From: Vogesella mureinivorans
GTDB taxonomy: Bacteria; Pseudomonadota; Gammaproteobacteria; Burkholderiales; Chromobacteriaceae
Length of the DNA stretch: 64,000 nt
NCBI RefSeq assembly: GCF_007644035.1
Contig: NZ_VMTV02000291.1
Span: forward strand, 186,001 to 250,000
Direction of reading: 5' to 3'
Below the pieces are notes generated by a model. It had not been told where the DNA came from and did not search any database. It saw only the letters and a program-made list of their open reading frames with translations. The position numbers and the translations under genes were made by a program. Shown piece after piece: positions 9,156 to 18,134 of this stretch (positions within the stretch are counted from its first letter, which is position 1; every line of letters starts with the position of its first letter).

Positions 9156-9208
9156 CGGGTGTCCTTTATCAGGGTGGCGTGGTGACGGTAGCCCGGCCGC
9201 AGCCTTGA

Positions 9209-10090
9209 TTAAAAACCGAACTTGCCATTGGTGTTTTTCCACTCGCTGCGCGGGGGGATAGGCTCAATGGTGTCCCAATGTTCCACGATCTTGCCTGCCT
9301 GCACGCGGAACAAATCGTAAAACGCTACGTGCTTGCCTAGAAACTCGCCTTCGCTCACGGCCAGTACAAAATTGCCTTCGCCAAACAGGGCATGCATGCG
9401 TTCGAATTTCAGTGGCGTGCCCGCTTGTGCCAGGGTTTGCAGTGCGCTGGCCAGATTAGGTATGCCATCGCCAATGGCCGGGTTGTGTTGCAGGTAATGA
9501 TCGGGGTCGATGTAGTCGGTAAGCTTGTCGAACTGGCCGCCTACCAGTACCTGGTCGACAAAGCCGCGCACCAGTGCTTTGTTGGCGGCGGTGTGGTGCA
9601 GATCGGCCACGTCGGTGGGCCCGTCGATCATGGTGCGGCCTGCGGGGTTGGGCTGCGCGGGTTTTTCCTGCAGGTTGTCCCAATGCTCCACAACATTGCC
9701 ATTTTCGAAGCGGAAGATATCAAAGCCGATTTTGGGCCCGAAAAAGTTGTAGTCGGTATGGGCAATGACATAGTTGCCATCCTGAATAACGCGTACGGTA
9801 TTAACGTTAATCGAGCCCTTGGGCGCGGCCTGCAATACTGCGCCCAAACCGGCCAGGCCATCGCCTACGGCCAGGTTGTGCTGAATGTATTTGTGCGGGT
9901 TCACGACTTTTACCGGTTCGGCCTCGCCGGTTTCCAGGCTTTTTAGCAGGGATACGATTTGTTGTTTTGCTGGGGACATGATGGGGGTTTCCTTCTGTGT
10001 GGTGTGTGCCAGCGCTGCAGTGGCCAAAACCATCTGCGCACCAAGGCTTAAAAGCAGTACAGGGGCAATGCGCTTGCTGGGGCTTGGCAT
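9209..10090 (-). CDS. Exported protein with two SnoaL-like domains
   Basis: 293 residues. Two repeats of the SnoaL/NTF2-like fold are visible, each opening with a matching motif (KYIQHNLAVGDGLAGL near residue 67 and HYLQHNPAIGDGIPNL near 198) and each ending in VEHWD. An N-terminal signal sequence runs through LLLSLGAQMVLATAALAH. An internal ATG at 9978 (MSPAKQQ) has a better AGAAGGAAA ribosome site and would give a cytosolic form, so location is uncertain. It is divergent from the AraC regulator and likely under its control. Confidence 0.8.
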   Translation of the reverse strand: MPSPSKRIAPVLLLSLGAQMVLATAALAHTTQKETPIMSPAKQQIVSLLKSLETGEAEPVKVVNPHKYIQHNLAVGDGLAGLGAVLQAAPKGSINVNTVRVIQDGNYVIAHTDYNFFGPKIGFDIFRFENGNVVEHWDNLQEKPAQPNPAGRTMIDGPTDVADLHHTAANKALVRGFVDQVLVGGQFDKLTDYIDPDHYLQHNPAIGDGIPNLASALQTLAQAGTPLKFERMHALFGEGNFVLAVSEGEFLGKHVAFYDLFRVQAGKIVEHWDTIEPIPPRSEWKNTNGKFGF

Positions 10091-10238
10091 GGCTTAGCTT
10101 TCGATGGCAAAAATCGCTATGCCACCACGGCACAGCCATGGGTCGTAGTGTCGGGTGGCGGGGGCCTGGCAACAAGGTAGAAACCCTGCTAAGAATGGTG
10201 AAAATCCTGCATCGTTTACATCACGCCGAGCACCTGAC

Positions 10239-11141
10239 ATGTTGCCCAAAACCCCTGGTGTTGCCCCCATTGCCTTTCACAACCCACGGCTGGACGGTGT
10301 GGGTATCGAGGTGCTGAGCCTAGAGAGCATACGTACACTGGCGCCGCACACCTTGCTTCACCCGCAACGGCCAGGCTTTCATTTGCTGCTGTTGATGCAT
10401 GCCGGGGTGGGCGAGCATACGGTGGATTTCCAGCACTACCCGCTTGCCCCGGGCAGCCTGGTTTACGTACGGCCGGGCCAGGTGCAGCAGTGGCACATGC
10501 ACGCGGGGCTGGAGGGGGACTGCATGTTGATCAAGCCAGAGGCGCTTAGCCCGGCAATTGGCCGACCCGGGCTGGACATGCAGCTGCTGGGCATGCACAG
10601 CTGGCAGACGCTACTGGTGCCGGATGCGGCGCTGCGGGAGCATGTGCAGTGCGATATGGCACGGCTGCGTGCTGACATCGCGCACTTTGATGGCAGCCAG
10701 ACGCAGATCAGCATCATTTGGCACACGCTGCTGGCAACGCTTTTACGGGTAGCACAGGCCATGCGTGCCAAGCGCGGCGCGGCCAACCATGCGGCGGCTG
10801 CTATTTTTTCGCTGTTTGAGCAGCTGTTGGCGGAAGAAGGCCACCGCAGGCAGGCGGTATCGGCTTATGCCAAAAAGCTGGGTTATTCGGAAAGCACGCT
10901 GAACCGCGCATGCATGGCCATGGCAGAGAAAACGGCCAAGCAGCTGCTGGATGAACGCACGGCGCTGGAGGCCAAACGGCTGCTGGTACATAGCCCTGCG
11001 TCGATTCACGAGATTGGCCATCATCTGGGCTTTAGCGAGTCCACCAATTTTGTGAAGTTTTTTGCCCGCCTGGCGCACACCACGCCACAGCGCTTTCGCG
11101 ACCAATACACCCGGCACGGGCTGGCAAGCCTGCCACCATAG
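10239..11141 (+). CDS. AraC-family transcriptional regulator
   Basis: 300 residues. The N-terminal half looks like a cupin ligand-binding domain (HLLLLMHAGVGEHTVDF, then LAPGSLVYVRPGQVQQW). The C-terminal half carries the double helix-turn-helix: AYAKKLGYSESTLNRAC and, in the second, IHEIGHHLGFSESTNFVKFF followed by TTPQRFR. The ATG at 10239 fits the domain start; upstream codons to 10155 are not convincing. It is divergent from the SnoaL/MoaF-like operon with a 148-base shared promoter region, which makes that operon its probable target. Confidence 0.88.
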   Translation: MLPKTPGVAPIAFHNPRLDGVGIEVLSLESIRTLAPHTLLHPQRPGFHLLLLMHAGVGEHTVDFQHYPLAPGSLVYVRPGQVQQWHMHAGLEGDCMLIKPEALSPAIGRPGLDMQLLGMHSWQTLLVPDAALREHVQCDMARLRADIAHFDGSQTQISIIWHTLLATLLRVAQAMRAKRGAANHAAAAIFSLFEQLLAEEGHRRQAVSAYAKKLGYSESTLNRACMAMAEKTAKQLLDERTALEAKRLLVHSPASIHEIGHHLGFSESTNFVKFFARLAHTTPQRFRDQYTRHGLASLPP

Positions 11142-11245
11142 CCGCTCTCTCTGCGCCCCCCCTGCCGGCAACCGGCAGGCTGGCGAGTGATGTGCCCAGA
11201 CCGGCAAACCGTGAAATCTGCTGCCCCCTGGCAGCGTTTGGCCAG

Positions 11246-11280
11246 GGTTGGCCGCACCATTTCGCATGATGCGGCCAACC
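11246..11280. terminator. Inverted GGTTGGCCGC pair between convergent genes
   Basis: GGGTTGGCCGCA and TGCGGCCAACCC form a 12-base-pair stem around a 13-base loop between the AraC gene and the reverse-strand lipoprotein gene. The two motif copies start 25 bases apart, exactly as in the hairpins at 8309 and 8652. The position suits a bidirectional terminator. Confidence 0.65.
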
Positions 11281-11332
11281 CGGTTTGCTTGCCTGGCAGC
11301 GCAGCCAAACCTGCCCGCCCGTAGCCCCGCGC

Positions 11333-12244
11333 TTACTGGTCCTTCTGGTTTTTTTCCTGCAGTGCTTCGTTGATGATGCTTTTCAGGCCGCTAAAGGTGC
11401 AGGGCTCGGCGTAAGTCAGCAGTGCTTGCTCTACGTCGTAGTAGCTGCCGGCAAACAGCGTGGGCGTGTCGAGCTGTTTTTTCTGCTTGCCCTTTTTGAC
11501 TTGCACGGCTTTTTGCAGCAGGTAGATATCGGGCGCCAGGGCCATGGTGGTTTCGTAGGCGCTCACGGCGCTTTGGCCAAACGAGAACGACGACGCGGTC
11601 GCGCTGATCACCTTGGCACTCACCCCGGTGATGCCCTGCACTGCCGAGGTGAGCCCGGCCAACAGCTGTGCTTCTTTGCCCCAAAAATCACGCGAGGTTT
11701 GCTGGCGGCTGGCCGCGTCAAAGAACCGGGCGCAGCTCAGGTCGGCAAAGCTGACACCGGATTGCCACATTTCTTGCAATGCCTGGTAGCGGGGCAACGC
11801 CAGCAGGCCACCCCCTTGCAGCATGGCGAGGGTATCCGGTTTTGTTTGCTTCTCCAGCGCCTTCAGAATGGCCAGGTTGCGCTTACTGTCATCCAGCAAG
11901 GCTTGATGCTGTGGCTTTTGGGCTGCTGCTGCACTATGCAAATCGGCAGCCTGCTTTGCTACCAATACCTCCCAGTACTGCAGGCTTTGCGCAAGGTTTA
12001 ACGGCACCACCTCACGGTAATACTGCGCCTTGCCTACTGCCCAGGCGAAACGATAGCCGGCGTGTACCAAGTTGGTTTCGGCAGAGACGGAGTCCGGCTG
12101 CCTGCCAGCCTGGGTGTCGTCGGAGTAAGTCCAGCTGTATTTGGCGTCTACTGCCGGGTTGCGCAGGTATTCGCTGCTGGGGTTCAGGCTACTGCAGGCG
12201 GTCAGGCCAAGGGTGATGATCAGCGGCAATAAGGCAGGTTTCAT
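11333..12244 (-). CDS. Hypothetical lipoprotein
   Basis: 303 residues. The N-terminus is a lipoprotein signal, MKPALLPLIITLGLTACSS, with the lipobox LTAC and lipidated C17; no aspartate follows, so outer-membrane sorting is expected. The rest is largely helical with a basic patch (KKGKQKKQ) and two late cysteines. I do not recognise the family. The start at 12244 has GGGAG about ten bases upstream; the longer frame to 12331 is not supported. It ends facing the AraC gene. Confidence 0.75.
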   Translation of the reverse strand: MKPALLPLIITLGLTACSSLNPSSEYLRNPAVDAKYSWTYSDDTQAGRQPDSVSAETNLVHAGYRFAWAVGKAQYYREVVPLNLAQSLQYWEVLVAKQAADLHSAAAAQKPQHQALLDDSKRNLAILKALEKQTKPDTLAMLQGGGLLALPRYQALQEMWQSGVSFADLSCARFFDAASRQQTSRDFWGKEAQLLAGLTSAVQGITGVSAKVISATASSFSFGQSAVSAYETTMALAPDIYLLQKAVQVKKGKQKKQLDTPTLFAGSYYDVEQALLTYAEPCTFSGLKSIINEALQEKNQKDQ

Positions 12245-12345
12245 GACATTGATCTCCCGTTTGCGGAGATGCTGTTGTATACCCTGCTGTTTGCTTCTAT
12301 AAAAACGGCCCACCACTGCGGGTGCGGCCAACGGCCAGCCGCCCC

Positions 12346-13086
12346 CTACTCTGCCAGGTACTTCTGCCGCAGCGCTTGCATGCGGCCGTCGGCGCTGATC
12401 TGGTTCAGCGCGGCTTGCAGGCGTTTTACCTTCTGCAGCGGGGTGCTGCGGTTTAGCGCAAACCAGTATTGGCTGCCGCCATCCAGCAGCCAGATGGGGC
12501 GTACCAGCTGCGGCTTGAGGCGCTGCTGTTTCAGCTGCCAGGCCATGGCCCAGTCCAGCATGGCTACCGTGTCGGTACGGCCTAGCAGGAGTTTTTTCAG
12601 GGTAATTTCGTCGGTGGCGCCCAGGTCCAGCCCATGGCCGGGCTGCAGCCCCAGGCCAGCCAGTTTTTTGGCAGCGGCAGATTCGAACATGGCACCGTGG
12701 GTGTAGTGCATCAGGTCTGACTCGGTCTGGATATTGATGTCGCGGCGGGCGTTCAGGCGGTAAAGCTTGATCTGGCGCGGGCTGATGGGGCCTACCCAGT
12801 AAAACAGCGGCTCGCGTTCGGGGGTGCGGGTAATGCTGAAGATGACACTATCGGGGGTATCCAGCACGGCGCGGTAGGCGCGGGCCCAGGGCTGCAGCTC
12901 TATGCTGAGGCTGAAGTCGGCGTCGTGTGCGGCCATGCGTAGCAGGTCGGTGGCATAGCCGGTGAGCTGCGCGCCGTCCTGGTAGTTGAGCGGCGGCAGC
13001 TGCTCGGTATAGGCCACCAGGTCGCCGGCCCGGGCGGGCAGTGTGGCAAGGCAGGCCAGACAAAGGGCGATGAGGGCAGGTTTCAT
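12346..13086 (-). CDS. Periplasmic solute-binding protein, family 3 type
   Basis: 246 residues with a signal peptide cleaved after ARA (MKPALIALCLACLATLPARA). The mature protein follows the amino-acid-binding SBP_bac_3 plan: LVAYTEQLPPLNYQDGAQLTGYATDLLRM, then the PWARAYR segment common in this subgroup, TPEREPLFYWVGPI, and a C-terminal LQAALNQISADGRMQALRQK helix. No permease or ATPase is adjacent. Such orphan proteins may be sensors or moonlighting binders; the ligand cannot be told. Confidence 0.85.
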   Translation of the reverse strand: MKPALIALCLACLATLPARAGDLVAYTEQLPPLNYQDGAQLTGYATDLLRMAAHDADFSLSIELQPWARAYRAVLDTPDSVIFSITRTPEREPLFYWVGPISPRQIKLYRLNARRDINIQTESDLMHYTHGAMFESAAAKKLAGLGLQPGHGLDLGATDEITLKKLLLGRTDTVAMLDWAMAWQLKQQRLKPQLVRPIWLLDGGSQYWFALNRSTPLQKVKRLQAALNQISADGRMQALRQKYLAE

Positions 13087-13227
13087 GCTGAATCTGGCGG
13101 GGAGTATATTTATAGAAATGTAGCGTACGCTGGCGATTTGTCACGGGGTATGGCAGGCCGCCGGGGACAACACTAAAGCATACGTTTTGCGTGATAATGA
13201 CAACTTAACGAATCACTAGGCGCCATC

Positions 13228-14313
13228 GTGGATTCAAGCACTAAACCACCGCTGTTCCAGGCAGACTTCGCCAGCTACGAACGCTACTACAGCCAGCGCC
13301 TGTTACCCGGTGCGGCGCAGCTTTCCTATGGCGGCATGGGGGTGATCGGGCTGTTTTTGCTGGCCGATTTGTGGCGCCTGGGCCTGGGAGCGGGTTTTGC
13401 CGGCATGGTACTGGCCAGCATACTGGGCTGCGGGCTGATAGGCTGGATGGCACACGCCATGCAGCACCCGCGCTACGAGGCGCACCGCATCCACTGGGTG
13501 CTGTGGCTGGGTAATCTGGCCATGGTGGTGATGATGGCCGGCAATATCATGGCCTTGGGGCGGCTGTCGTACCTGCCCATGATCTTGATGTATTTCATGC
13601 TGGGTGTGCTGCTGATTGCGCCACTGGTATCGCCGCTGGCCTTTATGTGGCCGCACCTGGCCAGTGTCTTGCTGGCCGGTGGCGTGATGTGGCTGGATGG
13701 CTACCAGCTAAGCCACTGGCTGCAGCTACTGCTGTTCAGCATGCCGGCCATGGCTTTCATGCTGATGATTCTGAGCGTACAGCGGCGCACGGCCTTGCAG
13801 TCTTACCAGATAGCGCGGCAAAACTGGCTGTACGCCACAACCGACCCGCTCAGCCAGCTACACAACCGCCGTACCTGGTACGAGGCAGCCGATGCGGCAT
13901 TAGCCCGTGCGCAGCAGCAGGCGCAGCCACTGGCACTGCTGATGCTGGATATTGACTATTTCAAAGCCATTAACGACCAGTGGGGCCATGTGGCGGGCGA
14001 CCGGGTAATCGAGCAGGTTGGCCGCACGCTGCAAGCGCATTGCCCTGCGGGCGCGCTGGCAGGCCGCCTGGGGGGCGAAGAATTTGCCGTACTGCTGCCG
14101 GATACCCAGCACGCCGATGCGCTGCTCACCGCCGAGGCACTGCGCGCCAGCCTGGCGGCACAGCAAGTTCTCGAGCACGGCCAGCTGGTGCGCATTACCG
14201 CCAGCATTGGCGTGGCCAGCCTGGCGGCAGGCTGCCTGGACGAGCTGGTACGCGAGGCAGACCGCCTGCTGTACCAGGCCAAGGCGGAAGGCCGCAACCG
14301 GGTGGCCGGGTAG
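13228..14313 (+). CDS. Membrane diguanylate cyclase (GGDEF domain)
   Basis: Synthesises cyclic di-GMP from two GTP; 361 residues. About six hydrophobic segments lie between residues 33 and 183, then a GGDEF domain: DPLSQLHNRR near 207, DIDYFKAINDQWGH near 241, and the active site GGEEF at 282-286. No RxxD inhibitory site is present at the usual place before GGEEF, so product inhibition may be absent. The start is a GTG at 13228. The membrane part is not a recognised sensor family to me. Confidence 0.92.
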   Translation: MDSSTKPPLFQADFASYERYYSQRLLPGAAQLSYGGMGVIGLFLLADLWRLGLGAGFAGMVLASILGCGLIGWMAHAMQHPRYEAHRIHWVLWLGNLAMVVMMAGNIMALGRLSYLPMILMYFMLGVLLIAPLVSPLAFMWPHLASVLLAGGVMWLDGYQLSHWLQLLLFSMPAMAFMLMILSVQRRTALQSYQIARQNWLYATTDPLSQLHNRRTWYEAADAALARAQQQAQPLALLMLDIDYFKAINDQWGHVAGDRVIEQVGRTLQAHCPAGALAGRLGGEEFAVLLPDTQHADALLTAEALRASLAAQQVLEHGQLVRITASIGVASLAAGCLDELVREADRLLYQAKAEGRNRVAG

Positions 14314-14373
14314 CCACGCCATGCCCCGTTACCCACCCGGCTTTTGCTTCATCACACTGTTACCAATAAAGAC

Positions 14374-14403
14374 AAACCCCGCTTGCTGTGCAAACGGGGT
14401 TTG
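14374..14403 (+). terminator. Intrinsic terminator after the diguanylate cyclase
   Basis: AAACCCCG and CGGGGTTT form an 8-base-pair stem followed by GTGTTTTG. It lies between convergent genes and may also serve the rhomboid gene, whose stop is nearby on the other strand. Confidence 0.7.
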
Positions 14404-14412
14404 TGTTTTGGC

Positions 14413-14973
14413 TCACGCGCAGGCCCCACCGGGCTGGCGCTTGCGAGGGGTTGGCCGCACCGCTATCTGGCACACCAGATGCAGCAAGGTAGCCAGCAAC
14501 AGACCCAGCCAGTGCGCACCATGGGCCACCGGGTGGCCAGCCAGCAGGCTGCCCTGCCCGCTTTGCCAGGCCACCTTGCCCACCAGCAGTAACACTGCCA
14601 GCCAGCGCCAGCGGCCCGCCGGCCAACCCAGCAACAGCCACATGGCCCAGGCGTAGGCTACGCCAGAGGCACCAGCAAAAGGGCCGGCCTCCAGCAGCGG
14701 CAGCAGCAGTGCCGGCAGCACGGCCAGCGGCCATAACCCTGCCCGCCTGGCTGGCGGGCACAGCCAGCACACCAGCAGCAGGCTGGTGGTATTGAGCAGG
14801 GCATGCTGCATATCCAGGTGTACCCAGCTGGCACTGAACAGGCGCCAGTACTCCCCGGCACGGGTGGCGGCGGCGTCGCCCTGCCAGCGCAGCATGGCGG
14901 CCGGGCCCCAGCCAAACAGCCAGGGCAGGCATGGCCAGAGCCACACCAGGCGCAGCAGCAGGGTGTTAGCCAC
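14413..14973 (-). CDS. Rhombosortase-like rhomboid serine protease
   Basis: Intramembrane protease of the rhomboid superfamily, about 186 residues, almost entirely hydrophobic with six or so membrane helices. Visible: EYWRLF...WVHLDMQHALLN (residues 41-61), the nucleophile motif GASG with S103, and a late helix with H151/H154. The GTG start at 14973 overlaps the stop of the nuclease gene by eight bases; an upstream ATG at 15033 is possible. Its fusion to a nuclease operon whose product ends in a GlyGly-CTERM-like tail suggests a RrtA role, cutting that tail during surface release. Confidence 0.75.
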   Translation of the reverse strand: MANTLLLRLVWLWPCLPWLFGWGPAAMLRWQGDAAATRAGEYWRLFSASWVHLDMQHALLNTTSLLLVCWLCPPARRAGLWPLAVLPALLLPLLEAGPFAGASGVAYAWAMWLLLGWPAGRWRWLAVLLLVGKVAWQSGQGSLLAGHPVAHGAHWLGLLLATLLHLVCQIAVRPTPRKRQPGGACA

Positions 14974-16906
14974 GCTGGCGGCGCAGCATGGCCCCCAGCC
15001 CAAGTAGCGCGAGCAGGCCCAGCAGGCTGCCATCCGCGGCGGCCAGCTTGCTCAGGCGGCTATCGTTTTCGCTACTGCTGGTGGCACTGGCTGGCGTGTC
15101 GGCACGCAGGTCGATGTACAGCGGGTCGTGGTCGGACGAGCGGTAGGCATCGGCTGCGTAGTAGTTTTGCTGCTGGGTAAGCGATTTGAACTCGCTGCTG
15201 TATTCCAGCGCGGTGGGCTCGTCGGCGTTGATGTGCCACTCGCCGGCGGCCACGACACGGGCGCTGGCGGCAGCCGTGGCCAGGCCGTGGTCCAGGTTGC
15301 CGGATTCGCCATTGAACACATAGGAGTACACGCCGTCTGCGTGGTTTTTGGCCAGCAGGTTGGTGAAACCGGCTTGCTCCAGCTGGTAGATCGGGTCTTC
15401 CTTGGCGTAGGCGTTAAAATCGCCCACCAGCACAATGCTGCGCCCCAGGCCGCCGCGCTGCCCGCCCAGCCAGGTTGTCAGGTCGTTTACCGCCGCCACG
15501 CGCGTCTGGTTGCAGTTACCCTGGCCGTCGGCCAGATCCGGGTCGCCAGCGCAGGCACTGCCTTTGGATTTCAGATGGTTTACCACCACCGTCAGCGGCT
15601 GGCCGCTGGCCTGGCTGCCCAAGTAAAAGCTTTGTGCCAGTGCCGGGCGGTTACGCGTGGGGTCGCCGATTTCTTTTACTTCAGGGTTGGCCGCAGGCGT
15701 GACCACCGCAGCGCGGTAGATCAGGCCGACACGGATGGCGTCGGTACCGATTTTGTCCATGCCGGGCAGGCCAAAGCTGTAATGTTTGGCGGCCGGCTGG
15801 CCGCTGTTCAGCGCATTGACCAGGTCTTGCAGCGCAGACTGGGCACCAAAGCCATCGTTTTCCAGCTCCATCAGCCCCACGATGTCGGCGTCCAGCGCAC
15901 GAATGGCGCTGACGATCTTGGCGCGCTGCTTGAGAAAATCAGCATAGGTTTTGGCGCCACGGTTGCTGGCGTCCTTGAAGGGCACATCGCTGCTGCTGCC
16001 ATCGCCATTAAAGAAGTTCAGCACATTAAAGCTGGCCAGGCGCACGCTGTTGGCGCTGCGTGCCGGGGCGGCCGGGCGCAGGTTGCCCGCCACCACCTGC
16101 GGGGTGGCCACCGGGTGCAGGCGGTATTTGCTAAAGCTGTAGCCTACTACACCGCTGACATTGCCCAGCTGGTCACCAGCCCGCAGGGTGTTGCTGGCAG
16201 ACAGGCCGCCGGGGCCTGGCAGCCAGGCATGACGGTTCTGGTTGCTATAGCCGTCGTCCAGCGTGATTTTGTCCAGCAGGTTGGCCGCAGCCAGCGCTAC
16301 GGCTTCGGGTGTACCGGGGCGGTGTTTTTGGGTAGCGGTCCACAGCCGTGGCTGGCTGGACAGTGTCAGCTCGCCGTAGCGGGCAAAGTCGTAGTTGGCC
16401 ACCACGTATACCGGCTGATCCAGCTGCACCAGCATGCCTTCCAGCGCCTCCCAGCTGCTTTGGCTGGCTACCGGCAGGCGTACTTTCACCGCGGTAGCCG
16501 GGGCCTGGCTACCACAGCTTTCTATCTGGCTGATATTGGCCGGCTGTAGCTGGGTTTCGTTGTTGAATTCTTTCACCACACCGGTAACACGCACGATGTC
16601 ACCCGCCACCAAAGCAGGCTTCATGGCGTTGGTGTACACAAAAATGCCTTCCGACGTGGCGGGGTTGCCGTCCTGATCTGCTGCTTCTTCTTGCAGGTAA
16701 AAGCCTTTTACCTGGTCGCTACCCGTCATCACGGTGGTAACGACGCCTTCAAGGGTAACGGTCTGGTTTGCCATCGTCGTGGCGGCGGCACTGCCTTGTA
16801 CCTGGCTTACCAGGGTAGCACCGGGCACGCCGCAAGCGGCATAGGCCGCAGGAGTGGCCAGGGCCAGGCATAGCGGCAACAGCCGGAATGGAGTTTGTGG
16901 TGTCAT
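14966..16906 (-). CDS. ExeM/NucH-type extracellular endonuclease with GlyGly-CTERM-like tail
   Basis: 646 residues. Signal peptide (TPFRLLPLCLALATPAAYA), an OB-fold-like N-terminal domain, then an endonuclease/exonuclease/phosphatase domain: VRLASFNVLNFFNG, DIVGLMELENDGF, VVVNHLKSKGS, VLVGDFNAYAKEDP and SDHDPLYIDL, giving the expected acidic and histidine catalytic set. The C-terminus is a short glycine/serine site (DGSLLG), a hydrophobic helix and RRQRG, the layout of GlyGly-CTERM sorting tails though with DGS. A perfect TATAAT on this strand at 16940-16945 may be its -10 box. Likely degrades extracellular DNA. Confidence 0.88.
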   Translation of the reverse strand: MTPQTPFRLLPLCLALATPAAYAACGVPGATLVSQVQGSAAATTMANQTVTLEGVVTTVMTGSDQVKGFYLQEEAADQDGNPATSEGIFVYTNAMKPALVAGDIVRVTGVVKEFNNETQLQPANISQIESCGSQAPATAVKVRLPVASQSSWEALEGMLVQLDQPVYVVANYDFARYGELTLSSQPRLWTATQKHRPGTPEAVALAAANLLDKITLDDGYSNQNRHAWLPGPGGLSASNTLRAGDQLGNVSGVVGYSFSKYRLHPVATPQVVAGNLRPAAPARSANSVRLASFNVLNFFNGDGSSSDVPFKDASNRGAKTYADFLKQRAKIVSAIRALDADIVGLMELENDGFGAQSALQDLVNALNSGQPAAKHYSFGLPGMDKIGTDAIRVGLIYRAAVVTPAANPEVKEIGDPTRNRPALAQSFYLGSQASGQPLTVVVNHLKSKGSACAGDPDLADGQGNCNQTRVAAVNDLTTWLGGQRGGLGRSIVLVGDFNAYAKEDPIYQLEQAGFTNLLAKNHADGVYSYVFNGESGNLDHGLATAAASARVVAAGEWHINADEPTALEYSSEFKSLTQQQNYYAADAYRSSDHDPLYIDLRADTPASATSSSENDSRLSKLAAADGSLLGLLALLGLGAMLRRQRG

Positions 16907-17223
16907 GTGTAAAGTGCTGCTTTTTGTTATGGGGCGGCGATTATAGGCAAGCATTTTTGACAATTGCATGGCAAACGGCATTTTCATGCCCCGGCCTTGG
17001 TAAAAATAAAACACCTGTATGAACCGGCAGTTGCCCGCTTTCCCGACCCATGCCGTGCAAACTTGCAGCGGAAAGTTCGTTTGATTAAACAAATGTTTAA
17101 ATTAAGCCGATATTTTTTATATAAAAAGATGAATTTAAATCAAGAAAGTGCACTGCACGCCCTTGTCTAGCCACAGCGCGCTGCATAGACTGGCGGCTGC
17201 CCTGTATCTACCAGAAACACTGC
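16907..17223. promoter_or_regulatory. Divergent AT-rich promoter region
   Basis: A 317-base gap without a gene. On the reverse strand TATAAT (16940-16945) fits a nuclease promoter. Towards the forward gene, TTAAAC (17085) and GTTTAA (17095) form a perfect 6-base inverted repeat, possibly an operator, and TATATA at 17118 could be a -10 box. No good -35 is evident. The marked AT-richness (17080-17150) contrasts with the surroundings. Confidence 0.45.
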
Positions 17224-18054
17224 ATGACCCGCCTGCCCACCCCTACACCCACCCGGCTGGCCCTGCTGCTGGCTACCAGCTTGCTGGCCAGCGCTGCCAC
17301 AGCACAAACCAATCGGGCTTGCACCCAGCTGATTGCGTCGGGCAACCCGGAATACCCGCCTTTTCTATGGGTCGCCCCCGATGACGACAAAGCCCTGCAC
17401 GGTGCCAATGCAGAGCTGATGCAGCTGTTATCGCGCGAAATCGGCATACCCATCGTGATGCGCAATGCGGGGCCGTGGGCACGCGTGCAGGAAGCGGCCA
17501 AAGCCGGCCGTATCGACCTGATCGCCGGCGCGTTTTATACCCTGCCGCGCAGGCTGTACATGAGCTACATCCAGACGCCGTTTTACCAGACACGCAGCGC
17601 GGTATGGATGCGTGAAAACAAGGCCCCGGCCTATGGCAAATGGGCCGACCTGGTTGGCCGCAACGGCATTACCGTAGTCAATAACAGCTTTGGTGAAGAG
17701 TTCGACCGTTTTGCCGAGCTGCGCCTGACCATGCAAACTGTCGGCAGCGTGGAAAACGCCATGCGCATGCTCAGCATGGGGCGGGCCGATTACCTGATCT
17801 ACGAAGAGGCACCCGGCCAGGCCTACGCCAACAAGCTGGGCATACGCAATATCCGTGTAGCAGGCACGCCGGTAAGCCGCGAGCCCTTGTACCTGACACT
17901 CACGCACCAGTCGCCCTGCTTTTCGCCACAGCTGTACGACCGGCTGAACAAAGCCCTGAAAAAGCTGGTAGACAGCAATGTGATGGACCAGCTGGTAGCC
18001 AGCCACAGCGAACGCTGGCAAGCCCTGCAACAGGGGCTGCTGGAAATCCGCTAG
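17224..18054 (+). CDS. Periplasmic solute-binding protein, family 3 type (second)
   Basis: 276 residues. Signal peptide through LALLLATSLLASAATAQT. The mature protein shows GNPEYPPFLWVAPDDDKALHGANAELMQLL, GPWARVQEAAKAGRIDLIAGAFYTLPRR and a late EEAPGQAYANKLG, as in SBP_bac_3 proteins and close in style to the gene at 12346. No transport partners are adjacent. Two such orphan binding proteins within 5 kb, flanking a diguanylate cyclase, might act in sensing, which is only a guess. Confidence 0.85.
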   Translation: MTRLPTPTPTRLALLLATSLLASAATAQTNRACTQLIASGNPEYPPFLWVAPDDDKALHGANAELMQLLSREIGIPIVMRNAGPWARVQEAAKAGRIDLIAGAFYTLPRRLYMSYIQTPFYQTRSAVWMRENKAPAYGKWADLVGRNGITVVNNSFGEEFDRFAELRLTMQTVGSVENAMRMLSMGRADYLIYEEAPGQAYANKLGIRNIRVAGTPVSREPLYLTLTHQSPCFSPQLYDRLNKALKKLVDSNVMDQLVASHSERWQALQQGLLEIR

Positions 18055-18076
18055 CCCATGGCTACGCCGTCAACAC

Positions 18077-18106
18077 AAAGCCCCGCAGGGAGATCCGCGG
18101 GGCTTT
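18077..18106. terminator. Bidirectional intrinsic terminator
   Basis: AAAGCCCCGC and GCGGGGCTTT form a 10-base-pair stem between the solute-binding gene and the convergent GMC oxidoreductase gene. Confidence 0.75.
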
Positions 18107-18134
18107 GTGCTTTGCATGCCGAGCCTGCCCGGCG

